Shown: in pieces, positions 45,600 to 57,558 of the stretch
How the letters are laid out: each line of letters starts with the position of its first letter
How positions within the stretch are numbered: position 1 is the first letter of the stretch
Source: Medicago truncatula
Lineage: Eukaryota > Streptophyta > Magnoliopsida > Fabales > Fabaceae
NCBI RefSeq assembly: GCF_003473485.1
Contig: NC_053044.1
Span: 5,654,501-5,718,500 of the forward strand
Length of the DNA stretch: 64,000 nt
Direction of reading: 5' to 3'
The notes under the pieces: generated by a model
The model's database searches: none
What the model saw: only the letters and a program-made list of their open reading frames with translations
Told to the model about the DNA's origin: nothing
Program-made: the position numbers and the translations under genes

Positions 45600-47059
45600 T
45601 TGAAGGTGTGCATTGTATTGTAGGTCTGGTGTTTTCTTGTTATTTCAGTTAATTTGAAAATGAGGGTGTTTCAGTTATTTGTTTCTAGGGGATTTGGGAT
45701 GTTACACACTCAAGTGTATGTTAGGATTCACTTATCTTTATTAGTTTATTTTTTAAGCAAAACTTGATTTATGAATTTCCACTTTATATCCTTTTATGTT
45801 CTCAGTTATGTTTATTGGAGAAGTCTAAATGAAACTACAATTAAAGACGTCCTGTTTTCTCTCCTTGGCAATGATCACATCCATATGAAAATAGTATGTG
45901 TAATTGGGTAAGAATTATTCTAAGTAATGGTTAAGTCTAGAATTTAGTATATGTAATTGACATAGAATTACTATTCAATTTTGAAACCTTGATCAGTTTT
46001 ACTCCTTCATAATAGGAAACTGTTTACTGTTTAGTGGAATGACTATATATTTATGCTGATAACATGAACTGAAAAAATCAATGTATTATTTATCCTATGT
46101 TGTTAATCGCAGATAACAGTGCGCGGCAAACTCTAAAATGCTATAGCGGATGGTGAGATGACTGCTATTGTGATGCTAAAAACAATGTACAAAGTAAACA
46201 TCAATTCAAACAAGTACATAAATACTCAAAATAAAAGGGACAATCATCTTAGTAATTACAATTAACTTTGTCAATTTTAATCAAAATAAGGTCTAAATGT
46301 AATCAAAATGACAAAATCAACGTCTAAAAGTAAGTACGATGACAAGTAGTTAAAATGAATTCCTAAAACTAACCAAAAGCGTAATTCCTCGTCTGCAAAT
46401 CCGAATATGTATCTTTTGTGCGGGTAAGACTATTGTTTTATTTCAAAATACCATCTTACTTGGAAGTTCAAACTCCCATTCTATTCAAAAAGTGGACTAT
46501 TTGAAGTTTATGTGCTCTATTATGTCATTAGGTTATTGTTTGTGTGTAGTGTGATTCTTGATATGTCTAATTGCAAGTGTTTTCATTTTGATGTCATAGA
46601 CTGTTATCTAACATGTAAAGATTGGAGGCCAGAGTTGAGAGGCTTTGAGGACAAATACAAACCAAAGAAAGAGAGATAGTGACGATAACTGAAACGGTGA
46701 ACCAGTGAGGAGATGATTTAATTAAGAATATGGTTTTGGCAAATGTTATTGGAAAATTAACAGACCCACGAATCAGTTGTTAAAAGATGGCTTTGGATGG
46801 AATAAGGAAATGCAGCCACCATTTTTGAGATAAAAGCATTTGTGTTGTTTTCATATTTGATAACTATTTGAGAAAGTTTGCTTTTCTTCTATTGTGGTTT
46901 TGGTTGTTTTCATCTGAAAAATTGCAGCAATTTGGGGAACCGCCAGTTTGGTTAATAGTGGCAGCTACAACCATCATAATAAGTGAAATTTAGCTGCCAT
47001 TCTTAACGCATGTAGTGTAGCATTCTCAGCCAATGGTACAAACTGTTGAAACAGAAATG
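45600..47059. other. intergenic, no gene recognised
   Basis: AT-rich. No recognisable coding domain or repeat ends. Confidence 0.4.
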
Positions 47060-47069
47060 TAGTTACAAG

Positions 47070-47237
47070 TAACCAAGTGATTGAGCTCAAATGGTCAACG
47101 AGATTCATGAAAGACCAATCGTTTGGGAGAATCCTTGGTACAACAATTTTTTGCTATGTTCTACTTACCTCCTGGCCGAACTCCGGATTAACAGAGCCTC
47201 ATTCCCCTGATAACCGAAGGATTAACAAAAAAAAATA
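47070..47237 (+). mobile_element. SINE-like element
   Basis: Head attgagctcaaatggtcaac with ctttgggagaatcc-like tRNA-derived stretch, body with ccgaactccggattaac, and an A tail. Flanked by TAGTTACAAG (47060-47069) and TAGTTATAAG (47238-47247), a 9/10 target duplication. Confidence 0.6.
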
Positions 47238-47439
47238 TAGTTATAAGCAGTTAACTAACTCAAATAGTTATTACAACAAAATTAGTTCATAAAAGTTTTA
47301 ACTGAATCCGTTAACCAACTATTATCCACATTGTTTCTGAAACAAGACCAATTTTAGACCCAGTGACTGCAGCCCCAAAGGGATTAGTCTCCCTTCAATT
47401 GAATCAACTCCAAGCAGTGGAAAACTTCCTACTTGGAAG

Positions 47440-47640
47440 AACCTTTATTAAATTATTATCATGCCAACAAATAGCATACATAAGAGATGCTAAAACACTT
47501 GTATATGGAATACCTTCCATATATTATCATAGTTCTTCATTTTTCTTGGATTCTTCTTCCAAAACCTCACCAGCAATTACAAGAGAATGTGCATATATAC
47601 TTAGACTACAAATGTGTGAATCTTATCTTAAGCATTCATA
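47440..47640 (-). pseudogene. internally deleted Ty1/copia pol fragment, second copy
   Basis: Minus-strand YAHSLVIAGEVLEEESKK joined to YMEGIPYTSVLASLMYAI: the same linker-to-RT junction as at 32,680-32,900, with extra stops. Shared ancestry with that copy is clear. Confidence 0.7.
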
Positions 47641-47799
47641 AAGTCAAAGGATAGAAAACTTTGCACATATAGTCAAAGGCTCTAACCAAATAAATCAAAA
47701 CTTTGTCCAACCTTGTACACCTGATCAATAAAGTAATGTTTACAAATTACAAGTTCAAGAAACTAATACTTGCAAGTCGAAAAAGAATCCGTCAAGGTG

Positions 47800-48320
47800 G
47801 AAAATTGTTGAAATGTGTCTCAAAATTGATGTTGAAATCTGAAAAAATCGTGGCATGTGGGCATGGAAGAGTGGCACGATTTTAGGTGTGCTTAAGGGAG
47901 GTTTCACTGGAAAAATCGTGGCACGATGCAGGAGCAAACATGGCACGATGCAGATAATTAGATCAGGCATTGTACTATTATCAACCCCCATTGTGGCATG
48001 ATGGGTTGGCAATGTGGTACGATGCCTCAAGGTCTGGACACTATCTAAGACTTCATTTTCATATTTTTGGTAGAGTTTCAAGAGAGAGAAACTTGAAAAA
48101 TCAAAGGAGGTAACTTTAAGGTTGAGAGTCTTTGGTGAAGGTTCTCTTGGGTTGGGAAACATTGGTAAACACCTTATTGGGTGGGTGAGGGAAAATCATT
48201 GAGTGTCTTGTTCATTGAAGAGATTGGGAAAAAAGGGTAGAAATTAGGCTTTGTTCTTTTTGAGCTTGTTGAAGCTAATTTATTGTAACCCTTTTATATC
48301 TCTTTGTAAGGAACTCATTG
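47800..48320 (+). mobile_element. solo LTR-like sequence, second copy
   Basis: Aligns with 40,830-41,440: repeated tggcacgat motifs (47871, 47919, 47941), gagagtctttggtgaagg, gggaaaaaagggtagaaatt, and ttattgtaaccctttt. The TATA position reads actatctaaga, so the promoter is probably lost. Confidence 0.5.
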
Positions 48321-48337
48321 CCAATGGATTGGAGAGA

Positions 48338-48339
<2 letters not shown>

Positions 48340-48386
<47 letters not shown>
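48340..48386. repeat. (AT)n microsatellite
   Basis: About 47 bp of alternating AT directly after the LTR-like sequence and about 670 bp upstream of F-box copy F. Confidence 0.9.
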
Positions 48387-48389
<3 letters not shown>

Positions 48390-49056
48390 TTGGAGGTGAG
48401 AAAGATGAAAGCTAGATTTGAAAGGATGAAACAGACAGGATCGGAAAAAACAGATGCATATATAATAGGAAACGGGAGAAAGTTATTAGAAAATATTTTA
48501 TTTGATTTTTTTCAATTTTTAACACAGATGTTATGATGATGTGTCTGATTGAGAAATTTTACGAGATTTGAGTTTTTTTTTTTTAATTTGAAATTATTTT
48601 AGGAGAATATTTTTTTTAGGAGATTATTTTTTTATTAGAGATATTTTTTAGAAGTATTTGAGATTATTTTTTACTCTTAGATTTTATTTTTAAGGATTGA
48701 CTCTGGATATTTTGTTGGAAAATGCTGTATTCAGCGAAAATATTTTAAGAAAAATTAAAGAACCGCTATTTCTTTTATTATGCTAACCCACATGTTTGGT
48801 AAGTGGGACCTCTTTTTTTGTTTTATTTTTTTGTTATAACTGCATTTTTTGATTCTTGAGGAATTCGTGAGAAATTTCTCGCGTTATATAGCATTGCTGT
48901 ATTTTGTTTGTTTATAAAAAGAGAAATTCATGGTTAGTTTTCCTTCCGTGACAATTACCTAAAACCCTAATCATCATCATCTTGCCACACCCTCAGAAAC
49001 ACTTTTTATTTTGTCCATTATTTGCGTTTCCAATCACTTTGTTTCTTCCCGTAACA

Positions 49057-50356
49057 ATGATTCTTCCATTCGAACCCAAAATACAGAGAATAACAGCAAA
49101 CCCTAACACGAATATGGAAAACAAGGAAGAAGACAGACTCTCTGATTTACCAGATTCCATTCTCCATCACATTCTCTCCTTATTAGACACCAAACAAGCT
49201 TTTCAAACTTCCATACTCTCCACTAGATGGAAGAATCTCCCAAACCATATTCCAACCCTTAGATTAAGTTCTCCAGTCTTTAACTCTTTCGACAGTTTCG
49301 CAAAATCAGTTTGTCTGATTTTATCTCATCGCGACTATTTAACTTCTCTCCACACTCTAGATCTTTACCACCGCCCACATGATTTCGATTTCATGTGCCC
49401 TGACATACTCAAAAGCATTGTATACTATACTGTTACACATAATGTCCAGCGAGTACGAATCTGTGTCACTTGTAATATTCAACAACTTCCGTCTTGCTTA
49501 TTTTCATCTCAAACTTTAACGTCACTTGACCTTTCTATTCATCAAGATGGGATAGTATTATTTCCGAATTCTCTGAATTTGCCAGCATTAACTACTTTGA
49601 CTCTAAACAGCTTCTACTTTCGCTCAGATAATAATGGTTGCGCTAAACCCTTCTCAGCCTTGAAGAAGTTGAATACTTTGATCATTCGACAGTGTCCAGT
49701 TCTGAAGGCACAAATTCTCTGCATATCAAATACAACGCTTGTCAACTTAACTATATATGGATACTATCTTTATAACAACTACAAAAGCAAAATCATGTTA
49801 TCTGCTCCGTATCTTTCTACATTTGCTTTTACTGGCACTCCGAATCAAACACTATGTGTGAGCCATCCTTGTTCTATTACACACTTATACATTGATGTAG
49901 AAGACATCAGATGGGTCGAAGAGGATTCTGCAACCCTATTCAGCTGGCTGCTAGAGCTTGCTAATATCAAATCATTAACAGTCTCTTCTAATACTCTTCA
50001 GGTTTTGAGGCCGATATATTTATATTTTGTTCTTCAATTGCTTGTATTTTTCGTTTCTTTATATATAAATTTTGTCTAAAATATATAACTATCCTTCTTT
50101 CCTTCGATAGGTTCTCTCCTTTGTTCCTGATTTGATCAAGGTTAAACTCAATTCCTTGTGTAACCTGGAGTCACTACAAGTAGAAATGAAACCGCTTACA
50201 CCTGGATTATACATGATACTGAGATGTCGCAAGTTCAAGAAAGAAGGTGCCAGAATTCAGTTAATTAAAGCTAAATTCATACCTGATGGAGTAGTGGAAT
50301 TTTTGCTTCAAAACTCACCGTTAGCAAAGATTACCATCATAGATAATGATGATTAA
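49057..50356 (+). CDS. F-box/LRR-FBD protein, copy F
   Basis: Exon 1 49057-50001, exon 2 50111-50356, phase-0 GT-AG intron of 109 bp, about 396 aa. The start at 49057 (aacaATGATTC) matches copies A and D; an in-frame ATG at 48982 would add 25 residues and is less likely. F-box DRLSDLPDSILHHILSLLDT / STRWKNLPNHIP; LRR repeats; exon 2 VLSFVPDLIKVKLNSLCNLE and VVEFLLQNSPLAKITI (FBD-like). Mosaic: the front LRR half (SIVYYTVTHNVQRVRICVTC) matches copy E, while the rear (IYGYYLYNNYKSKIMLSAPY) matches C/D. All parts are intact, so it is probably the most complete member. Confidence 0.87.
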
Positions 50357-52793
50357 GGTGAAATTTGCTTTCAACTTTTTAAATAGAACTTGGTTTCAAT
50401 TTGGTTTTTTGCCTCCTTTGATTTTGGATTGGCTTCCATTTTTCTTGGTGTTGTACTTGTCTAGTAAAATGAAAATTATCTAATTGTTTGAGTTCATATA
50501 AGGCTTGTAACCTGAATTTGTGTGGATTTTAATACAAGTTCTCAATAGTGTTACCTTTTCAGTTGAAACAAGATCACTGATCACACAAGAATAGAAGTTA
50601 AAGTTGTAGATGCTGGGTTTTGCAGAAAAGGCACGGTGGAGACAGCAAAAGCTAGAGGAATTTTATATGCAAAAGTTTTGTCAATAAATTGGAATCAAGA
50701 GAATCCTTTAAGTGTGGAGACATTTTTCTACTTTCTAGATAACATGCTTAAAATTTATTTATTTTTATTCATTCTACTATATTGTAGTTCCTATTTTATT
50801 TGATGTAATCAACTTTCAAAGGGAATTATTTTATTGCAGTTCCTATTTTTGGTACTTCTATATTGAATTTGGATTAGCTTCCATTTAATGAGAAAATTTA
50901 TTTTGTTGTACAACTATTCGCTATTGTTTAGATGCATTGCATAAATTGAAGATCCTTTGAATTTGTGCAAGCTATTATCTCTAGAGCTGAGTTTGTGCAA
51001 ACTACCAAAAAGGAAAGAAAATGTTCCATCTCCTCACAGTTTTGCCGACTCGTTGAGCAGCATGTGGTGCAAAGTGAGTGTTTCTAGCACTCCTCTTCAA
51101 TTATTAGAAAACACTAATGGGTTGGTCATTTATCTTAATTTTCCGATTGAGAATAAAATCCTTTATCTTTTTTGTTTATTTTAGTCCCATATTTTCTATA
51201 CTGTTAATGTATAGGCAAACTGTGTTACATGGTACATCAGTTCTGGTACAAATTAGAACCCAAAAAGCTGCAGTAGAAAGCCAGAAAAGGGATAGTTACT
51301 CCAACTTTGGAATGGATAAAAATAAAGGAGTGATTTGAAATTGGAAATTAAGAGAAAGAACCAAGGGATTAATTTTGTTTAGTTATTATACATATTATGT
51401 TGAATTTTTTTGAGGTTTGCATTGTATTGTATGTCTGAAGTTTTCTTGTTATTTAAGTTAATCTGAAAATAGGAGCGTTTCAGCCGTTTGTTTCTTTTTT
51501 GGGATTTGTAGGTCTCGTGTTTTCTTGTTTTTTTTAGCATAAGGATCAGGTACATCCGTGATGCGTGCTACGAGCCACAAGTCGTGCCATTGAAGGAAAT
51601 TTATAAGTGTCTTGCCTCGGCCTCAGACGTGATGCGTGTTGTGAGCTGCGCATTGCGCAACTGTGAAGAATTTAAAGTGCCTCGTCACGGCCTAAAACAT
51701 GTCGTGTGCTAAGAGTTGTGTGTCGCGTAAGTCAGTTATTGTAATTGTGGAATATCATCAACAAAATAAACAACATTCTATATTTAACAAAAGAAAGAAA
51801 AAAAAACTACCTCATCATCACTAAAAACCATCTCAATAGAGTTTGGTTGATCAGCCTTCAAAAAAGTTGGGACTGCCCAAACCCGAACCTTAAACATCCA
51901 TGCCTCTATACCAGGAACAACAGCAGCAACGAATCAAAAGATTTTTCCATTTCAAATTGCAATTTCAATTTTAAAACATGGAAACAAAGTAATGTGTGAA
52001 ATGTAATTGCAAATTGCTCAGTAAGTACAACAACTACAACAACCATGTATATATAGCATTTAAGTGAAGAGTATAATCGCTCGGGCATTTAATCCAAGGT
52101 CTAACTTCCACATCACCAAAAGACAACGAAATAAAAGAGATAGGACCTGACACCCAAACAAATCGTGCAGTCACATACGAACAAACTTGTGGAATAATAT
52201 TTGTGAATGACAAAAAATGGGTACAATTAAAAAAAAGTAAGATCTTTATGTCGATAATCAAAGGATATATTTCATTCTTTATCCAAGAAAATGCAATTTC
52301 AATCCACTTTAATTTGAAAATTAGGGAATCAGGACAAATGTATATACACTACAACATGATTCGGACAAATTGCAAGTGCACACACCTTTCTGCAACATGC
52401 AAAACATTATGTGCATGGATCTTTAAATGACATCGTATTTAACATCAAAGATGTTCAACTTTTCTCATCGGTGACATGTGTTCTTCTCTATAATCCAAAG
52501 TGGAACCACTCACAATGTTGGTCTACCTTGGACATTTGGTAATAAATTTAACCAAACAAGACCAATTTGACTGACGAAAACATTTTTGAGAGACAAAACA
52601 GACGTTTTAGAAGTTATGAAATTAAAATATGAAACCAAAAAAATAGTTAGAGAACCAAAGAACCAATTTAACCTATTTTTTTGAAGTGATATAAAATAAA
52701 ATAGTAAGGAGTACGGTCATGATGTTTAAAAGGATTGACAAGAGAAGAACAAATGCCACACAAGAGGAAATGAGAAATATAAATAAATGGCTT
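50357..52793. other. intergenic: F-box 3' flank, then unassigned
   Basis: 50,357-51,090 aligns with the flank of copy C (gttttgtcaataaattggaatcaaga; ccatctcctcacagttttg). The rest is AT-rich with no recognised gene. Confidence 0.5.
51545..51735 (+). repeat. imperfect GC-richer tandem repeat
   Basis: Three diverged units of about 70-80 bp share gtgatgcgtg, gagc-ac-a--tcgtg and gtgcctcgtcacggcct-type phrases (51559, 51630, 51700). Origin unknown. Confidence 0.5.
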
Positions 52794-52995
52794 AAATAAG
52801 TAAAAGGTCCCTGTAAATTGGCGCATTTTTTGTTTTAGTCCCTGTAAGTTTTTTGGTTGCGAGACAAACCCTGTATTTACCAAACGTTTTGGATATAGTC
52901 CCTGCCGTTCAATTCCGTGAAAAAAACGATGAGCTGGCTAACATAACAATATGTGGCACTTCATGAGTTGGAACTAGTTGATGACTGAGGTTAGT
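52794..52995 (+). mobile_element. MITE-like repeat interrupted by the gypsy element
   Basis: Starts ggcttaaataagtaaaaggt and continues through tttagtccctgtaagttttt, cgagacaaaccctgtatt and agttgatgactgaggttagt. It matches the inverse of 62,081-62,300. The Ty3/gypsy element inserted at its ttagt. Confidence 0.65.
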
Positions 52996-53308
52996 TGGCT
53001 CAGAAACCAAGAGAGAATCCACTCTCTAACTCTCAAATGAGAAACTCAAGTTTTATATATTTCAAAATTGTGATGATACATGAAGGAAATGGCCTTATTT
53101 ATAGTAATCCTAGAGGCCTTAGATGCAACTGTAGAATGTTGAAAATTAATGTGAATGCAAGAAATAAAATGTCAACATAAGTGGCTAGGTGGTTGTGTTT
53201 CAACCATGGTGGCTTCAATGAGGTAAGGGATGATGTAAGTGACCTTGAGCCTATGAATACTAGGGGTGGTGCAATTAATAGGTTCTATGAATTTCTTGAT
53301 CTGCATCA
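52996..53308 (-). repeat. 3' LTR of the gypsy element
   Basis: Reads TGGCTCAGAAACC ... CTGCATCA on plus. Lies downstream of the PPT in element sense. Differs from the other LTR by gagcC/Ttatg and ataG/Attc. Confidence 0.93.
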
Positions 53309-56300
53309 TTCTCCCCCGGTTGAGTAGAACTCGTCCTCGAGTTTATATCTAGTTCATCATCCAGATATGGTGAAAGGTCGGCAACATTGAAGGTTGCTGA
53401 GACACCATAGGTTCCTGGCAATTCTACCTTGTAAGCATTGTCGTTGATTTTTTGAACTATTTTGAAGGGACCATCAGCTCTTGGTGACAACTTGGCATTT
53501 GGTTGTTTAGGAAATCGTTCTTTGCGCAAATGTATCCATACCAAATCTCCAACTTTAAAGATTTGTTGTCTTCTGTGCTTGTCACGATTAGTTTTGTATC
53601 TTGAATTTTGCTTAATTATCCGTTGTCGAACCTGTTCATGCAGTTTCTTGATCTCTTTTGCTCTGCTTTCTGCATCTGCACTAAACTGATGTTTATCTGA
53701 TGATGGAGTCAAGTCTAACGGACTGTGTGGTCGAGTTCCGTATGCTACTTCAAAAGGACATTTTCCAGTGGCTTGATTAGTTGAATTATTGTATGCAAAT
53801 TCAACTTGTGCTAATATGAGATCCCACTGTTTTAGATTTTTACCGACAAAGCTCCGAAGTAGGTTTCCCAAAATCCTGTTAACAGCTTCAGTTTGTCCAT
53901 CTGTTTGGGGGTGACTAGCACTACTAAACTAAAGTTTGGTACCCATCTTCTTCCATAAGGTTCTCCAAAAATGACTTAAGAATTTAACATCCCTATCAGA
54001 AGTGATGGTTTTTGGAATTCCATGAAGACGAACAATTTCCTTGAAGTATAAGTCAGCAACTTGAACGGCATCATTAGTCTTCTGGCATGGGATGAAATGA
54101 GCCATCTTTGAAAATCTGTCCACAACTACCATCACAGAATCTTTCTGGCGTTGTGTCTGAGGCAATCCAAGTACAAAGTCCATGCTAACATCTTCCCAAG
54201 GTGCTTCTGGAACAGGGAGTGGCATGTAAAAACCAGTGTTTTGGCTTTTGGCCTTGGCCAAATGGCAGACTCGACATCTTTGAATATGTTTGTAGACATC
54301 TCTTTCAAGTCTTGGCCAATAGAAATTTTCTTTCACTAAAGCAACAGTTTTATCTCGTCCAAAATGACCTGCTAATCCTCCATCATGGGCTTCCCAAATA
54401 ATGGCTTCACGTAGAGAGCACAGAGGAATACATAAGGTTTTTCCTTTGAACAAAAATCCCTCATGTCTGTAGTAGTCCTGAGAGGATTGTGAATCAGTGG
54501 CATTCCAAAACTTTTGAAAATCTGGATCATCTTTGTATAACTCTTTGACTGTCTCAAATCCAATGACCTTCATTTGCATAGTGGCAAGTAGGGTATGACG
54601 CCTGCTAAGAGCATCTGCAACAACATTTTGAACTCCTGCCTTATGTTTTAGTAAAAACGGATAAGCTTGTAAAAACTCACTCCAGGCGGCATGTCTGCGA
54701 TTGATCTTTTGTTGAGAATTCAAATGCTTGAGGGCTTCATGATCAGAATAAAGAATAAATTCTTTATTCAACAAGTAATGACTCCAATGTTGCAAGGCTC
54801 GGACAATGGCATAAAATTCTTTATCATATGTTGAGTATCTAAGTTTACCATTGTTGAGCTTTTCACTAAAGAAGGCTATAGGATGACCTTCTTGACATAG
54901 AACCGCACCAATTCCTGAATTGGAAGCGTCACAACTTACTTCGAACACCTGGTCAAAGTTGGGAAGGGCTAGCACTGGTGTTTCGGTCAAAAGTTGTTTG
55001 AGGTGGTCAAAACTCTTTTATGCTTGCTCGGTCCATTGGAACTTATCCCCTTTTATGCAATCTGTAAGTGGGGCAGCAACAGAGCTAAAGTTCTTGATGA
55101 ACCTTCTATAAAATGAAGCTAATCCATGGAAACTTCTCACATCATGAATTGACTTTGGAATAGGCCAACTATTGATAGCCTCAACCTTGCTGGGGTCAAC
55201 TCGAATACCTTCAGCAGTGATTATGTAACCCAGAAAAGTAACCTCATTGGTTAAGAAAGAACATTTCTTCAAATTTGCATAGAGTTTTTGTTCGCGGAGA
55301 GTTTGTAGCACTTGTCGAAGCTGCTCTAAGTGTTCCTCTTTGTGTTTGCTGTAGATCAAGATATCGTCAAAGTATACAACTATAAATTTGTCAATGAATG
55401 GTCGAAGTATTTGATTCATTAGACGCATGAAGGTACTTGGAGCATTAGATAACCCAAAGGGCATCACTGTCCATTCATATAAGCCATCTCTTGTTTTGAA
55501 TGCAGTCTTCCATTCATCTCCTGGCCTAATCCGGATTTGATGGTATCCACTTCGAAGATCAATCTTTGAAAAGATGGTGGCACCATGCAACTGATCTAAT
55601 AAATCATCAAGTCTAGGTATCAAAAATCGATACTTGATGGTAATCTTGTTGACAGCTCGACTATCAACACACATTCTCCAGCTTCCATCCTTTTTGGGTA
55701 CTAAAATTGCAGGAACAGCACAAGGGCTAACACTTTCCTGTATTAGTCCTTTCTTCAGCAATTCTTCAACTTGACGTGTGATTTCAGCATGCTCTTGTGG
55801 ACTCATTCTATAAGCTGGTCTATTAGGAATGACAACTCCAGGAATAAAGTCAATAGCATGTTGAATGTCTCGCATCGGCGGCAATCCTTGTGGAACGTCT
55901 TCTGGTACTACATCTGGGAATTCACTGAGCATTTGTTCAATTTCTACTGGAAGGACAGCTTCTGCATTTTCTTCGAACATTAGAATAAAGCTCATGGTTT
56001 GGGCTTCGTCCACAGCTTCTTTGAACTGAGTCTTAGTGATTAAAGACACTAATGGCTTGGACTCATTTTTGTTTTTATCAAGTCCACTCGGTGGTAATGG
56101 AGTTAACTTGATTTTTACTCTATCTTTGACAAAGGAGTAGGTGTTGGCATAACAATCATGATGGGCACGACGATCGTATTGCCATGGTCTTCCAAGGAGA
56201 AGATGACATGCATCCATTGGGACGACATCACACCAAACTTGATCTTGATACTTCTGACCAATGGAAAAACTCACAAGGCAACGCTTCGTAACCTTCACTT

Positions 56301-57558
56301 CACTACCTTTGTTGAGCCATTGTAGTTTGTAAGGATGAGGATGACTTTGTGTTGGCATCTCTAACTTCTCTACCATGTAGTTCGACACCACATTTTCACA
56401 ACTACCACTATCTATTATAACATCACAAACTTTTCCAGCAGTGGTGCAACGAGTATGGAAAATATTTTTCCTCAACCAATGCTCTTCTTGAGCTGACATC
56501 GTGTGTAGGCTTCGTCTGATCACCAGAGACTCGCCATGATCAGCAACAATGAGCTCTTCATCATAAATTGGCTCTAAAACTTCTTCTTTTTCTGGTTCAT
56601 CTCGGTTTGTTTCCTCATCAACATCTTCATAAGCTTCTCCTTTGATGATGGTGATGGTTCTTCGTGTTGGACAATTTGAAGCTATATGTCCAAAACCTTG
56701 ACATTTGAAACACTTGGTAGCTTTGGGTTTATTTTCTGTAGTGGGTTTAGGAGAAGGTTTTGTAGAAGTACTAGGCTGATCGTTGTCTGTTTTGCGGGGA
56801 TAAGAAGAATTCTCAGTGGAGGAAAAATTCCTATAAGAATGCTTCTTGGGTAAATGTTTCTCCACTCGCATGGCCAAACGAACAACATCGTCTAATGACC
56901 AATATTGTTGGAGCTGAACTGGATGAGCAACGTCAGTGTTTAATCCACCAAGGTAACGAGCTATTGTCTGCTCCTCCCTTTCATGAATGTCGCACTTCAT
57001 CATTAACTTCTCAAAATCTCTAGTGTATTCTTCTACAGACAAGTTTTTCTGACGAAGGTTCTGTAGTTGAATAAAACTATCTTGATAATAGTAAGAAGGC
57101 AAGAACTTTTTGCTTAGTTCTCGACGCATTTTCTCCCAAGTCTTGATCTTGCTTTTTCCTTCACGGGCTCGCTTCGTTTTTAGATTTTCCCACCAAATGG
57201 AAGCATGCTTCTTTAATTTTACAGCAATGATCTTGACTTTCTTTTCCTCAAGTATCTCTTTATACTCGAAGACTCGTTCAACAGTTTGGAGCCAATCAAC
57301 GAACTCATCTGGATGTAGCTTTCCTTCAAAATCAGGAATATCTACCTTGATGTCGTTGTCTCTAAATGATTGTCTTTGTGGACGACGACTTCTTAATGAT
57401 GATGATTCGCTACTTGATTCATCAACGTCTGATTGCATGTGTTGGGCTTCCAATTGTGCTTGTTGTGCATTTACAGTTTCTTGTAACTGTTGGATTTGTC
57501 TTCTCATTTCTTCCATTTGAATATCCCTAAGTGTTTGGTCGTTTTTTCTTGGAGGCAT
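53275..57558 (-). pseudogene. gag-pol polyprotein gene with two premature stops
   Basis: One reading frame of 1,428 codons runs from 57558 to 53275. Gag with coiled-coil start (QIQQLQETVNAQQAQLEAQ) and CCHC knuckle CFKCQGFGHIASNC (residues 283-296). Protease with DSGS (about 383). RT with FSKIDLRSGYHQIRI and YFDDILIYS (about 729). After a stop at 55020-55018, RNase H ([10 protein letters not shown] region) and integrase with the zinc-binding HHCC block (CRVCHLAK) and the core Asp (DFVLGLP, TSDRD). A second stop at 53931-53929 precedes HPQTDGQTE, and the C-terminal part ends inside the 3' LTR. Both stops are in frame with no shift, so the element cannot make a full polyprotein unless they are read through. 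Confidence 0.9.
53309..53322 (-). other. polypurine tract
   Basis: Element-sense CAACCGGGGGAGAA immediately before the 3' LTR start TGATGCAG. The integrase C-terminal coding sequence passes through it. Confidence 0.75.

Noticed and set aside
48982..49056. Upstream in-frame ATG as start of F-box copy F
   Set aside because: The homologous start in copies A and D is at 49057 in the same aacaATGAT context. The extra residues are not conserved.
57110..57520. 136-codon plus-strand open frame
   Set aside because: It is antisense to gag of the gypsy element and has no motif of its own.
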